NCBI GenBank assembly: GCA_004794655.1
Contig: SMMW01000488.1
Coordinates: 248,001 to 312,000, forward strand
Direction of reading: 5' to 3'
DNA: 64,000 bases
Origin: Marisa cornuarietis
Taxonomy: Eukaryota > Mollusca > Gastropoda > Architaenioglossa > Ampullariidae
Positions 26,543 to 36,932 of this stretch are shown piece after piece. The translations under genes and the position numbers were made by a program. Position 1 is the first letter of the stretch, and each line of letters starts with the position of its first letter. The notes beneath the pieces were generated by a model that had not been told where the DNA came from, ran no database searches, and saw only the letters and a program-made list of their open reading frames with translations.

Positions 26543-26632
26543 TCAGTTTAGATTTTCTTCAGGTTCTGTCTCTTCCTCTTGCGCTGCAGCTTCAAAGGGA
26601 TGCTTGATGTTTTCTGTCTTGAAGAGTTCTAC
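26543..26632 (-). CDS. candidate acidic terminal exon
   Basis: On the minus strand, after AAAGCAG at 26633, 29 codons read VELFKTENIKHPFEAAAQ and a Glu-rich end to TGA at 26543. The reading is protein-like, but the acceptor lacks a good pyrimidine tract and no partner exon was found. Confidence 0.22.
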   Translation of the reverse strand, partial: VELFKTENIKHPFEAAAQEEETEPEENLN

Positions 26633-26639
26633 CTGCTTT

Positions 26640-28010
26640 CATCTAGCATATTTGTTTCTTCATCCCTTTTGTAAAACCGCGCGTTTTTATTCTCAGGTTT
26701 TGGCAGTTAAGGAAACAGGAGAAAATAGGAAATTGTGAGAGTTTCTAAATGTGGGGAGTTGAGTCCATGATAAAGTAAAGGTCGTCTCCTAACCTTTTTT
26801 ATTTTTAGGTAACTGGAGAGGGAAGCATTAGACCACTTTTCTGGGGGTCATCTTTAAGTGAGATTGGTGTTCATCTCCTCCCCAGAGAGCATGAAAAGGT
26901 GATATTAACATTTGAAAATTGTTAACAGAGTAAAATCTAAATAAATATTTAATAATTAGACAGTTTGCATAAGTTTTACTAGAGTAGCAAACATGTCATT
27001 TTTAAGCTGAACGTTAATTAAATGTAGTGCTAATGTTTAAATAGACTAACAAACGTTTAACGAGCTTGCGCTTCTTTTATCAGTCAATGAGAGTTAAATA
27101 AATATTCCAGTGTATGGTATGTCAAACAAGCGAAATGGCGTACTTACGGTATTATTAAAACGATAATTTTTATTGTTTTCAACTTTAATTTTATTTTCTT
27201 ACTTGCTGATTATTTTGTCTTGTATTTTATGGTTTATGTGTGGATTAATGGATGATTACTCAGAGAGTGCAAGGCTGTTTAACCCATGACTGCCTCACCT
27301 TGACACCATTTTTTTCAAAATTAACCGGCAATTTTTTGTTGTGGGTTAAAAACAGGGTAGCAGCCTTTCTTTTAAATCTGAACATCAAAGAATAAGAATG
27401 AATTACTTTTATTTGTGAGAAAGTGCTTTAGGAGCAACATGGATTTGTTTTTTCAGATGATATGTAATTTGTAACTGCTGTGCATTTATTGTAACTTACC
27501 TAGGTGGGTTTTTTTTAAGACGGTGAAGGCCAGGCTTATTTTGTAACACGTCCTTCTATTGCTTAGTTTTCGTTTGGGTAAATGTTCTTTATATATATAT
27601 ATATATACCTTTTCAAATGAAAACTAAAAAAGGTAAATAAAGTAGCATCAGTACAATATCCATACAATCATTCTTTTTGCGACATTTTACAAACACTAGA
27701 TAAATGATCACAAAATTTTACAATAAATTCTCATTTTGTTCTCCTCGAAACATTTAAGTTCGGTTTAGAAAGCATTGGATCTATTTTTACTAAACAATAG
27801 CGATTGAATTGAATACTTCATTTTCCTGAAAGTGCCCTAAAATGTTTGCGAGATAATGAGAAATTGTTAGATAGTAATTAACACGCAAACATTATTAAAA
27901 CTTCTCATCAGGGAAACCGCGACGTTTAATTAAGGCAATTATTACTGTCATCATTAATAAAACATTTTACGTCAACATTAAGAGAACATTTCTGAAATGT
28001 TGTCATGCTG
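26640..28010. other. AT-rich non-coding stretch, one possible tiny piggyBac-type MITE
   Basis: At 27283-27345 a 63-bp segment starts CCCAT, ends GTGGG and is flanked by TTAA on both sides, as expected for a piggyBac-type insertion. The inverted match is only four to five bases, so this may be chance. (TA)n at 27592-27607. Confidence 0.25.
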
Positions 28011-28011
28011 T

Positions 28012-28135
28012 CAGACTCTCCGTATCTTCCCCAAGCCTCTATGGCATCAAGTACACATTCCCAGCAAGTGGGTGAGCAGGAAGACGCTCACTGCGGGACA
28101 CGGGTATCGAACGGCTTTCCAATTTCCCGTGTGAT
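28012..28135 (-). mobile_element. truncated copy of the 14.9-kb SINE family
   Basis: Reverse-complemented, it has a B-box GTTCGATACCC followed by GGGAATGTGTACTTGATGCC and ATAGAGGCTTGGGGAAGATA, matching the body of the element at 14911-15184 with substitutions. The head and 3' tail are missing or decayed. Confidence 0.7.
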
Positions 28136-28139
28136 CTAG

Positions 28140-30245
28140 CTTTGCTCATTGTGTTTAGCTGTCCTCCAAAACTTTTACAAGCTATTAACACACATGTTCA
28201 CTAAACATTAGAATTAATCGCAGGTAAATATTTTCAAAGCGTGCTTTTAATTTTAAACGTGCCTTTCTTTCCACTAAAAATCAATGTAAATTTTCATAGT
28301 CTGTTTTTTGCAGTCAGCAATGATCGAGGTGCCAGCAAACGAGCTACTTTTACATTTTGAGTTCCTTTCATCAGATTAAATTTCTTTTTCAGAAATAAAA
28401 GTACATTCCTACATTTCTTCTCTAGTGACTATTCTGTTGCTAAATGACCTGCAAGCATTTGCACTTGCTGAAAATAGTTACATTATTTGCTTCCTTCTCT
28501 CTGTAATCTATTCAATCCCTGGGACTTTTGTCGTACTTCGACCAGAGAGGGTCAACCCTCAGTCATACAGAGATTGTTTCTGCTGTTAATACGGCTAAAT
28601 CCAAATATTTAAATACACTTTTCCTTAGTAATCTTTGCCTCACCCAGGGATACAATATTAAGATGTAATAAAATTTGTTTTTGCTTCAATTTGCCTTGCA
28701 AAAAAAAAAAAATTCCGTCTGGCGAAAGTCAGATAAGGCACAAAATCGGTGGGGCTTCAGATGATCAAGTTCTGGTCCCTGATGCCAGCTTCGAGCTGTG
28801 CTCTCTTATGGCGAAGACGCGGTTATTTGCACGAGAGTAGATCTTGTTACACGAGGACACCACATACCAAAGAAAAATAGTTTTGGAACTGGACGACTTT
28901 TAAAAGGTATAATTTTGTCAGCCATGATTGAAAAACGAGGACCTATTAATCTAAAAGGAAGCTGGAACATGTCTGGAAAGATTGTCCGTGCTAGGATGCC
29001 ACAAATCACTGGCCTGTAGAATAAGATGATATTTTAAAGCCTGCTTATAGGTAGTCGAGTGGTTACACACAGCCAAACACTGGGAAGTGTGAGTAAAGAG
29101 AAGCTGACCTGTACTTGGCCATCCACTAAGGGTAATCTGCTTAAAGTTTGATCCCTAAGAACCTAAGAAGAAGATCAAACGATATCAGATTGAAATTTTA
29201 TCACTTTTAGCCAGACCCACCATAAGCTCAAAAACTTCCGTTTGGAGCAAAAAATAATTTTCATCAGTTTAGAAACCAGACAGTCAGTCAAATAGACGAT
29301 TGCAATGTTTTCTTTGGAATAAAATAAAATTGGAAAATAGAAATGTGACTATGTTCGTGTAAACAGATGCTTGAATTGGATTATTTGAACAAACCCCTTT
29401 AGTCTCTTTCAGCAAACTCTAACACAGGCTATTTTGAAGGAGCAAACATTTTTTGAATGTTAAGCTCAATAAATAATAACCACGTATTCGTTAAAATATT
29501 TCTTTTCCAGTTCTTGCAATTTGATCTTTTCCACAAACCCCGGGGATATAGCTGGGAAGGAGGTAAATTAGTATGTTTCACTGATGTCATTAATTGCTTA
29601 TTCGATCACCAATTTCTTCTTCCAACATGATCTACTAAACTAGCTTCTCTTCAAAAATAAGAATACTACCGACATATCGTGAAAATTGTTACTGTGATGG
29701 AGAAATGGCTTTCATGTCAGGAATACTGAGGGGAGTTAAATCGTTATTCCGATTTTGGAAAGAACTTGAAAGTCAGCAAATTTAGTTTTTCCTCCAAAAG
29801 AGAAGGGAGCCATATTGGAAAAACGACTTTCTTGTGGCAAATAAAAATAATAATACGGTTTACTCTCTCTGGATGGCAGGAGATAAGTATTGGGAGCTGT
29901 GTGACTTTATCAGATTTTCTGACATAAAATAACAGTCCTACATGTGGCCTTGCTGTCTGCATTCCGCCTCGGAGTGAGTCTGGTCTTTAGTCTGAAGACG
30001 GGCCAGGCGTCTAGAACATTCCATTGATCTCCCTCTTGCTCTTGGGTCTTCTGCTCAACTTCAGTTTAGATAATGCCTGCAGTTTATAGGGACGTAGACA
30101 AATCATTCCTAGCATTAGAGTTGTCTGACACTGGCTTTCCTTTTACAAACATTTTCTACAGCCTATAAGAAAAAAATAAAATGCGCCAAATTATTCACAG
30201 ACATGTGGGTAATCTTACAGACAGAGATGGATAGAGGGCGGGAAA
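28140..30245. other. non-coding stretch
   Basis: No supported gene. The segment 28798-29019 is open on both strands but has no splice sites or motif. Confidence 0.4.
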
Positions 30246-30250
30246 GATGA

Positions 30251-30462
30251 AGGTCTTTCCATGACCTCTTCAGGTCATTAGGGAGGGAGGAGCTAGAGAC
30301 CTGATTTTTCATGGGGCCGGTTTTTATGTGAGGGTGATGCCCATATCCCCCTCCCTCCCTGCCTTACCATCCACCCCTGAAAGTAGTCAGGTACACGGGT
30401 ATCGAACCGGTGCCTGTTTGTTCGGATGCTACCTCTCTTACCACTGGCTTGGTGGACGCACC
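30251..30462 (-). mobile_element. diverged full-length copy of the 14.9-kb SINE family
   Basis: Minus strand: A-box region AAGCCAGTGGTAAGAG, B box GGTTCGATACC (plus 30398-30408), then TACCTGACTAC, GGTAAGGCAGGGAGGGAG, CATCACCCTCACATAAAA, GGCCCC and GACCTGAAGAGGTCATGG. These follow in the same order as in the 14911-15184 element. No intact target duplication was found, so this is an older insertion. Confidence 0.75.
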
Positions 30463-30464
30463 AA

Positions 30465-31345
30465 TCGACAGATTAATGTCAATAAATGAAAATTCTGGGT
30501 GAGTGTATTATCTCTGAGGGAGACATTTCGGTGAGTTGCTTAACATAACACTTCACAGCATAGAGCACAAGACAAAAACATTTTACAAAGTACATCAAAG
30601 TATATTTTATACAAGTACACACAGCTCGCACTCTGCTCTCACACTCTCTTCACTCATCATCTTGAGTTGCAGACTGTTCAAAGTCTGTTCAAAAGTTTAA
30701 TTTCATGGCGACGAGAGTGCTTTGAAATATGACCATTTTAGGAAACTCTGTCCAGAAGGCCAAATCCCCTACTGTTAGCTAATACATGGCTCTCTATTAT
30801 CTGTGATAATCATTCTGGCCGTTACAATCACATGCAAGCGCTTGTTTCCCTGCTACTTCACAGACATTCCCTGCACACGGCAAAACATTCTCACTCTTTC
30901 TTCTACCACTTCACCCCAGACATTCACTGCAGGCTGCAAAACATTTTTACTCCAGTCGCTGAGATCAGCAGCAGCAGCAGGCCATGGAGTAGGTCAGAGT
31001 TTATGTAGTAACCAATGATAAGTACCCTGTAAAATATCAGAGTTAACTTGCAGCTTCTTATTTAAGTGTCTGCAGGCAGTATATCAGTATCTCCTCGACT
31101 GGCACTTTTTCAGTTGTTGACTTAAGCTTTTTGAATTGTAGTGCTCGAGTAATTGTATCCACCCATTCTGCCATCTAACACCAGATTAGATTAACTACCA
31201 ATTTTTTTCGCAGTATTTTTCACTTTATTCCTAATCTTTCTAGTGCAGATAATAAGACAAACATCCATTTCCAATTACATCATCACCTTTTGTCTGTAAT
31301 TTAAAATTTTAGTCCGATACCCAAATGGGGATCATGGCACACACC
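30465..31345. other. non-coding stretch
   Basis: No gene. An imperfect two-copy duplication of about 50 bp (ACTTCACAGACATTCCCTGC and ACTTCACCCCAGACATTCAC) lies around 30855-30955. Confidence 0.4.
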
Positions 31346-31347
31346 AT

Positions 31348-31810
31348 CTATTTTTGCTGCCATTCCTGGGAGCAATCCGTATGTAGTCCCACATCACATA
31401 CAGAGCATTGTATTCTTGCATTTTTATTACACAAAAGACATTCCCTCTGTTTTCCCATCTGTGCGTTGGATAGAGTGAAATCCAAATGTCCTGACACGAT
31501 GGATTGATGATTTTGGGAAAGATTTCCTCCCAGCGTTTTTGGGATCAGACCGTGGTGAAGGTAGACAAAGATTTGCTTTGGCAACCTTCCTTCTGTAATC
31601 CAGAAGGGTTTTAACCGTTTGCGAGACAATACAATGCGTGGGTGTTCACTAATGCCACATCAATGGCATTGGTAAGTAAATTATCAATCCCCCATTCAAC
31701 CCGTATTTGGATTCTGCGTTTTTGGATGTTCCAATCTATCTTGTCCACCTAACCTCATATGCTTGTTATACCCTGTGACCAGTTAGGGTTGGGGGACTTG
31801 AATATCTTTC
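31348..31810 (-). pseudogene. piggyBac-like transposase, C-terminal part, broken
   Basis: On the minus strand a decayed frame reads VDKIDWNIQKRRIQIR and TNAIDVALVNTHALYC (plus 31640-31750), then an open 93-codon frame with RECLLCNKNARIQCSVCD and VGLHTDC ending at 31348. The first part resembles the GGVD--D segment and following helix of piggyBac transposases, and the second is their C-terminal cysteine-rich zinc-binding end (paired CxxC followed by H and C). Frames are interrupted. The N-terminal part of what may be the same element lies at 32263-32517, separated by a LINE tail. Confidence 0.75.
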
Positions 31811-31814
31811 TTCT

Positions 31815-32262
31815 CAGTCCTACTCCATCACTTAACCTGTAAGAGATGCTCCATGGTTTCATGGCTGGATACCAGTCTTACACAGCTGCTGTCATTTCAG
31901 GTGGAAGCCAAAATTTAATCCTGCAAATCAATTCTGTAGCCAAGGAAGAGGTGTGTTTTCAGTGCAGATTTGAAGGATTCAGTTGTAGGAAGGTGGCGGA
32001 TATGGAAAGGAAGAGAGTTCCATTGTTTTGCTGCACAGTAGCCAAAAGTCCTGTGACCATATGTTCTGGTGACAGGAACAGTTAGGATACGGTCATCAGA
32101 GGAAGAGCGGAGTTGTCTGACCAGGATGTAAGGGATGAGAAGTTCAGAGAAATAATCAGGACAGGAGCCTGCAAAGAAATTAAAACACAGCACAGACAGT
32201 TTGTACTGAGTGGGAGAACAGACCGAATTGCAGAAAGTTTTCGTTTACTTTGTCGATCCTGC
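31815..32262 (-). mobile_element. 3' end of a CR1/Rex-like LINE, inserted in piggyBac sequence
   Basis: The minus-strand frame ending at 31915 reads FSELLIPY, LRSSSDDRILTVPVTRT, YGHRTFGYCAAKQWNSLP and FKSALKTHLF. This is the typical end of the RT ORF in CR1/Rex-type LINEs (tyrosine-glycine-(H)-R-F--A---WN-LP). The upstream part is frameshifted. It lies between two pieces of a piggyBac transposase, so it looks like a nested 5'-truncated insertion. Confidence 0.8.
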
Positions 32263-32517
32263 CGCGTGATGAATTTCAACATCAGCTGGTTCTTCATCAT
32301 CGATAATGTCGTCATCGATATCTTCATTGTCAGAAACTACAACAACTCGTTCTGGAGGAAGTTCTAAAATATCTATAGGACCATCATCGTCATCTTCATC
32401 ATCAGAATCAAAACGTTCATTGGAAAGTATATAATCTTCTATTTCTTTATGAGAAAAAAACCTATGTTAACCATTTGCTGTAAACATTTGCTCAAAATTC
32501 CACTCAGTATCAGCCAT
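32263..32517 (-). pseudogene. piggyBac-like transposase, N-terminal acidic region, broken
   Basis: The minus strand starts with MADTEWNFEQMFTANG at 32517, then a stop. In another frame it continues HKEIEDYILSNERFDSDD, a run of Asp, PIDILELPPERVVVV and another Asp/Glu run (DIDDDIIDDEEP). Acidic N-termini of this kind open piggyBac transposases. No ATG starts the second frame, so ORF finding misses it. Confidence 0.65.
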
Positions 32518-32595
32518 GAGTCCCCTAATAGGACTCGAGGTGTTTTGGTCCATTATATCCATACAAATTAAAGTGGCATGAAGAAAGTGCTTTAA

Positions 32596-32775
32596 CCCAT
32601 TCAACACTCACCGAGAATCAAGATAAATTCACTGTCACCAAAATTAGTCTCGAAGGTTATCGCAATTTCTGCTTTAAAACAAAACCATGTTTTCGAGCAC
32701 GTGATCACTGTAAGTTGTCTCTCACCGGTGAGGTCCTCCTCGATCACCTGGGAATATATCAAGGCAGTTAATGGG
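32596..32775. mobile_element. possible 180-bp MITE with piggyBac-type ends
   Basis: The segment begins CCCATTCAAC after TTAA (32592-32595) and ends GTTAATGGG before TTAG (32776-32779). The ends are inverted copies (CCCATT with AAC one base apart), and the flanks differ by one base from a TTAA duplication. Confidence 0.35.
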
Positions 32776-32779
32776 TTAG

Positions 32780-33484
32780 GGAGTGAGGTAAGGCACTTTC
32801 TAAAGTTTAGCAGCATCTCTTTTATTGTTTTGACATTCATATCCAAGAAACTAGTTTTACTCCACTCACATAATCGTTAGACCTCTGTCAGATAGTCTCT
32901 TACAAAATTCGACAAATTCAGTGTCATTGGAATGAGAGAGAAACAGAATCTCCTAATGATTCAGGTTTGTTGGCTAAAAATGTATCACAGAGAATTAACT
33001 TATTATCCACTGCTTACGTCGTGAGTTTTAATGCCATAAAGTGTTTTTGATGATTTACGTTTCTGAAGAAAAAATCAATAAATGAAATAAGACTGTATGA
33101 AGTTTTTCTATCTTCCTACAAACAAGGGGTGCAAGGGTAAAAGAATCATCATCAATAACTTCTTTACAATGATAGCTAAACTTGTTGGGGGGTGGGTGGG
33201 TCACAGACTACTCCGTTAGGTAGTTAACTCATAATTACACAATAACATGCAGTATCCGGGTGGAGAGCATGTTGTTCGTGACTGGCCAATCGACACAAAT
33301 TCTAAAAGGTTACCAGCAGCTTAGCTCCACAAGACCCACAGTATCACAATGGTATGCAGTCTGCAGCTACAAGTAATGTGTAGGTTTATAGTAGACACCA
33401 TTGCCAAGAAAACCCAGAGTAGTTGAACTATAAACCTTCACAAAGCTAATTAGAGATTACAGCCCAGACCCAGTGACTCATTAG
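32780..33484. other. non-coding stretch
   Basis: Nothing recognised. Confidence 0.4.
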
Positions 33485-33585
33485 TCACTGCTGCCGGACC
33501 ACGAAAGTGAGGCTACAATTATCAGCTTGCAGGCACTTGATGGATGTGGACTGAACCAGACAAAGCCGGCAACAAGTTGTCTTGT
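33485..33585 (-). CDS. candidate cysteine-containing terminal exon
   Basis: The minus-strand acceptor (CAGTTTTTTTCCAG before 33585) has a good pyrimidine tract. The frame reads KTTCCRLCLVQSTSIKCLQA, then DNCSLTFVVRQQ to a TGA at 33485. It has no known partner. It lies just downstream of the AATAAA that would end the next candidate gene. Confidence 0.22.
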
Positions 33586-33647
33586 CTGGAAAAAAACTGT
33601 TTGTGGCCGCTCGTAGTCCTACTGCAGACATATTTTCTGGGATCTTA

Positions 33648-33653
33648 TTTATT
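33648..33653 (-). other. possible poly(A) signal
   Basis: AATAAA on the minus strand, 114 bases past the stop at 33767. Confidence 0.3.
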
Positions 33654-33766
33654 GTATTATTTTCATCCAAGATTAATTTTAAAAAGTAGTTTGGATAAAC
33701 TGTTAAATATTTAACACCAAAGACTTTGCATTTTCTCTAGAAAGTTTAGTTTTACGAAGACATTTT

Positions 33767-33906
33767 TTACGAAACCCCTAAGTAAGAGAAATAATTCTCT
33801 TTTTCATTTACATCGACAGATGCTTTACTGAGCCGGTAATAACCGCCAGGATGTTCTTCGCCTGATTGTCTTTTGGTTTTATGGTAAAAATGATCTCTTA
33901 ATTCGA
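33767..33906 (-). CDS. candidate terminal exon, unidentified gene
   Basis: After TAAATTTAG on the minus strand the frame reads ELRDHFYHKTKRQSGEEHPG and continues GYYRLSKASVDVNEKENYFS, ending YLGVS at 33767. It is charged, Tyr-rich and protein-like. It begins with two bases of a split codon, the phase left by 34234-34320. AATAAA follows at 33653-33648. It could be a cytoplasmic tail, but no family was recognised. Confidence 0.35.
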
Positions 33907-34233
33907 CTAAATTTACTAGTCTTAATCTCGTCAGGAAATAGGCAGACCCAGGAAGTAATATGTAATACCGGGAAGTAATATGTAGACCGTATAATCCAAA
34001 CAAAATCTTCAGTCTAAGCCATACAAAACAACAAAAGGGGTGGCACAAACGATGGTATAAGTGGTCTCAGAACTTTCCCACTTGTTTTACACTTCAACGA
34101 TCACTTTTGTGCTGAGGACTGGATGTGTTTTTGTCTGACCAGGGAGGTACAAACACGGCGGTGAGGAGCAGGAGGAGGTAGTAACGAGATGAAAGGCGAG
34201 AAATAAAGGTCAGCTGGTGCACTTGACAATCAC

Positions 34234-34320
34234 CTTCGTCTGTCTCGATAGCAATTTCACAACCAACTGATTCAATTTGAGATAGGGAAACGGCAAACTG
34301 TGCTTGATGCTTCACTTGAG
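34234..34320 (-). CDS. candidate internal exon, unidentified gene
   Basis: Acceptor TGGGATTTTAG before 34320, frame QVKHQAQFAVSLSQIESV then GCEIAIETDE, and donor GACGAAG then GTGATT at 34233. Entry and exit are both phase 1, and the exit matches 33906. If the donor is skipped the frame runs to 34094 through a Leu-rich stretch (YYLLLLLTAVFV). Confidence 0.3.
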
Positions 34321-34792
34321 CTAAAATCCCAACTTCCTCCAGAAAGTAGAGAGTTCTGGGGATGTAGGGAGTTCCCCGGTTGGTGGGGGGGGGGGAGAGG
34401 ACGAGAGGAAGAACAATAGGTGAGATGCGAGAAATATTTTAAAGAAGGAAAAGGAATAAACATTGATGCACATTCAGTCTGTCACACACACACACACACA
34501 CTCCCTTTCTCTCTCTCTCTCATTCAGACAAGCAGCTTATGTAAACAGTTGATACTAAGTTAATTCTGTGTGATACATTTTTAGCCGACAAACCTGAATA
34601 ACTTCAAAAAGAGAAATGCCAAGGGTTGAAACCCTTTTACTTGACAAGCAGAGATCGATTTATTCCAAACAAATATTGCTAACACACTTTCAAAATGCAC
34701 AGCAGCTGTCCTAGCCACACACCAAGCTGCACTCTAAGATGGAGATGGACTATGCACCATAAATATTCTTCAAAACATGAAAATCCATTTCT

Positions 34793-34968
34793 TTATGGTT
34801 TTTCACAGCTCGACCTGCCTTTTGTTTCAATCAAATCCTCTTTTAGTTTTCTGGACTGCCATTCCCTGATGTTGGGGAAAACTACAAGAATCTCGACAAC
34901 TTTCCAAACTTCAGGTCTGCACAGTGGAAACACTTCTTCAAAGCTGCTGAGGTGCGACAGGAAGGCAG
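34793..34968 (-). CDS. candidate exon, unidentified gene
   Basis: Strong minus-strand acceptor (TTTATTTACATTTCCAG before 34968). The longest frame, entered in phase 1, reads FLSHLSSFEEVFPLCRPEVW, then KVVEILVVFPNIREW and a charged end to TAA at 34793. AATAAA lies at 34664-34659. A second frame, phase 0, gives a shorter Cys-containing end and would join the exon at 35095-35181. Which frame is used cannot be decided here. Confidence 0.33.
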
Positions 34969-35094
34969 CTGGAAATGTAAATAAAACAATTCCTGTGCAC
35001 ACACCACCTTCTTTTCTTGTCATGGTAATGGAATCTTTGTTTAAACTTTTTTGTAAAATGTTTTTAATTTTACTTTCTGATATCTCTGTTTTAC

Positions 35095-35181
35095 CTTTCT
35101 AGCTTTTATCTGTTCATTGGCTTCAAATTCTCTCCTGTTTTGGTACATTTCTGTCTTTTGGGCGATGTCTGACTCAGTTGT
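35095..35181 (-). CDS. candidate 87-bp exon with charged helical sequence
   Basis: Acceptor ACATTACCCAG and donor AGAAAG then GTAAAA bound 29 codons in phase 0/0 (TTESDIAQKTEMYQNRREFE, then ANEQIKARK). Joined instead to the exon at 35431-35598 in its phase, another frame gives a short Lys-rich end and a stop. Confidence 0.35.
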
Positions 35182-35430
35182 CTGGGTAATGTAATAAAAT
35201 AACTTTCTTTTTCAAAGTTTTTTTAAAGCGTTAAACTCGGAAACTACTAATTCTTTGTAAACGCCTTCTTCATCTGAAAATAACATGGGTAGATATCCTC
35301 AGTCTGATATTTAAGAGAACAAGATTTAAAAAGATTGACTAAGTATCTGGTTAAATTAAAAAAATTGAGAACTTTCTGAACAAAGTTAGTTCTGTCTTCA
35401 CAAGTTATCAAAAAATTATGTCAGTCTTAC

Positions 35431-35597
35431 TCGAAGCGAATTATGCAATGGTCGTATTCGTGATTATTTTCTTTTAAAATGTTGTATAGAGTTATCGCCT
35501 CATCCACACACAGCAAGAAGTCCTTGCGTGTGGGATCGATTCCACCTGTGGCATGTTGTAGACAATTCTCCTGTGCTGCCATTTCGCATGATGTTTG

Positions 35598-35598
<1 letters not shown>
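35431..35598 (-). CDS. candidate exon, cysteine-containing, unidentified gene
   Basis: The minus strand after a (GT)n tract ending TAG at 35599: 55 codons read CEMAAQENCLQHATGGIDPT, then RKDFLLCVDEAITLYNIL and KENNHEYDHCIIRF, ending at a strong donor GTAAGA at 35430. It enters with one base of a codon and exits in phase 2. This is the most protein-like of the minus-strand exons here. Its acceptor is unusual because the pyrimidine tract is replaced by the GT microsatellite. Confidence 0.45.

Positions 35599-35641
<43 letters not shown>
35599..35641. repeat. (AC)n microsatellite
   Basis: About 21 AC copies immediately next to the candidate exon at 35431-35598. Confidence 0.97.
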
Positions 35642-35644
<3 letters not shown>

Positions 35645-35916
35645 GACTACACGTTAATATTTACCCGCCACCAATCCTCCCTCCTCTAACATCACAGAAT
35701 TTATTTCGGACAATTTAATTGTCATCGATGTGTCAATTATATTTAGTTTAGGTAAAGATGTCAATCAGACTCAGTAATGAATACATGTTGTGAAGTGTTA
35801 AGTGCAGCCGGAAGTTGAGATTTGTTGGCCTTGTGTTGGACATGAAATATTTGTTGCCATGACAGTATTCTACCTTTCTGTCCTTGTCTCTCTCTCTCTC
35901 TCTCTGTCTGGTTCAG

Positions 35917-36081
35917 AAGCACGTGCTGGTGCCCACCCCAGGTGTGGTGCATGTGCTTCACTTGGACTCTACCAACAACCACATCAAGGTTTTTGTGGTG
36001 GATGCTGGAGAGAAGTTCCTCACGCGCTCGTTCCTGTTGTCATGGCGGCGTGTTTGTCAAACAACCACTTGGACTCTTTAG
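35917..36081 (+). CDS. candidate exon, open in three frames
   Basis: A very good acceptor (TCTCTCTCTGTCTGGTTCAG) precedes 35917. The phase-0 frame reads KHVLVPTPGVVHVLHLDST, then NNHIKVFVVDAGEKFLTRSF, and stops at 36081. The KVFVVDAGE segment faintly resembles a Tudor-type beta-strand but is too little to call. The other two frames stay open to 36214-36218, so the frame choice rests on protein-like composition only. Confidence 0.35.
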   Translation, partial: KHVLVPTPGVVHVLHLDSTNNHIKVFVVDAGEKFLTRSFLLSWRRVCQTTTWTL

Positions 36082-36730
36082 CACTCGTGGTCGATGTTGC
36101 TGCTGTCGTTGTCGTCAGTCCACTCGGCAAATGCCCCGAAGACTACAGCTGCTCGCGAAGACACTGTTTTATGTCTGTAACAACACGAGGATTGCCATCT
36201 GCTGTTTCTGTTAAGTAGGTGTGTGCGTGAATTAAGCCAAGAAATGCCACATTGCAACTTTAAAATTACCGTAAAGTTTAAAATTCAAAAGTTCAGCAAC
36301 AAGATGGAGTAACCAGAGTCAATCCACGTCTAATGCACAGACTCGTTTATCATTGTCAACACTGTGTCAATCTAATTATAGAAAGAAGATGTAGTAACTG
36401 CTCAAACCCCTATTGATCCGTAGAAGTTTTTTTTTATAGAGAAATATCAAACACTTCCAGGAAATTAGAACTCAAATCTAATTTCTTTGATGGATATTTC
36501 TTGTGCTTTTACTCAGCGATCAATCAGTTTGCCGCCTTAGAACTGCTGGTGTGATTTCCAATGAAAACCAGCGGGGATAACAATTATACTCGTTTTCAAA
36601 TTTCTCTTTTTTGATTCCTTTCTTTGTAAAAACGTTGGGGTTCCCACATGCCTTCAATATTTGTAAGGCAGCAACTTGTCATTTTATTTTTATTTTACAG
36701 CAGACTTCCAATTTGTTTTCTATCTGTTAC

Positions 36731-36734
36731 GTGT

Positions 36735-36777
<43 letters not shown>

Positions 36778-36849
36778 CGTGTATGTGCGTGTGTGTGTGT
36801 GTGTGGGCGTGCGAATGTCTCTTCATCTTACAGTGCGTATCTGCATGCT

Positions 36850-36931
<82 letters not shown>
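36731..36931. repeat. (GT)n, (TA)n, (GT)n compound repeats
   Basis: GT arrays at 36731-36807 and 36867-36931, with (TA)8 at 36850-36866 between them. Confidence 0.95.

Positions 36932-36932
<1 letters not shown>

Noticed and set aside
32601..32846. 81-codon minus-strand ORF
   Set aside because: It covers the possible MITE and lacks domain or splice evidence.
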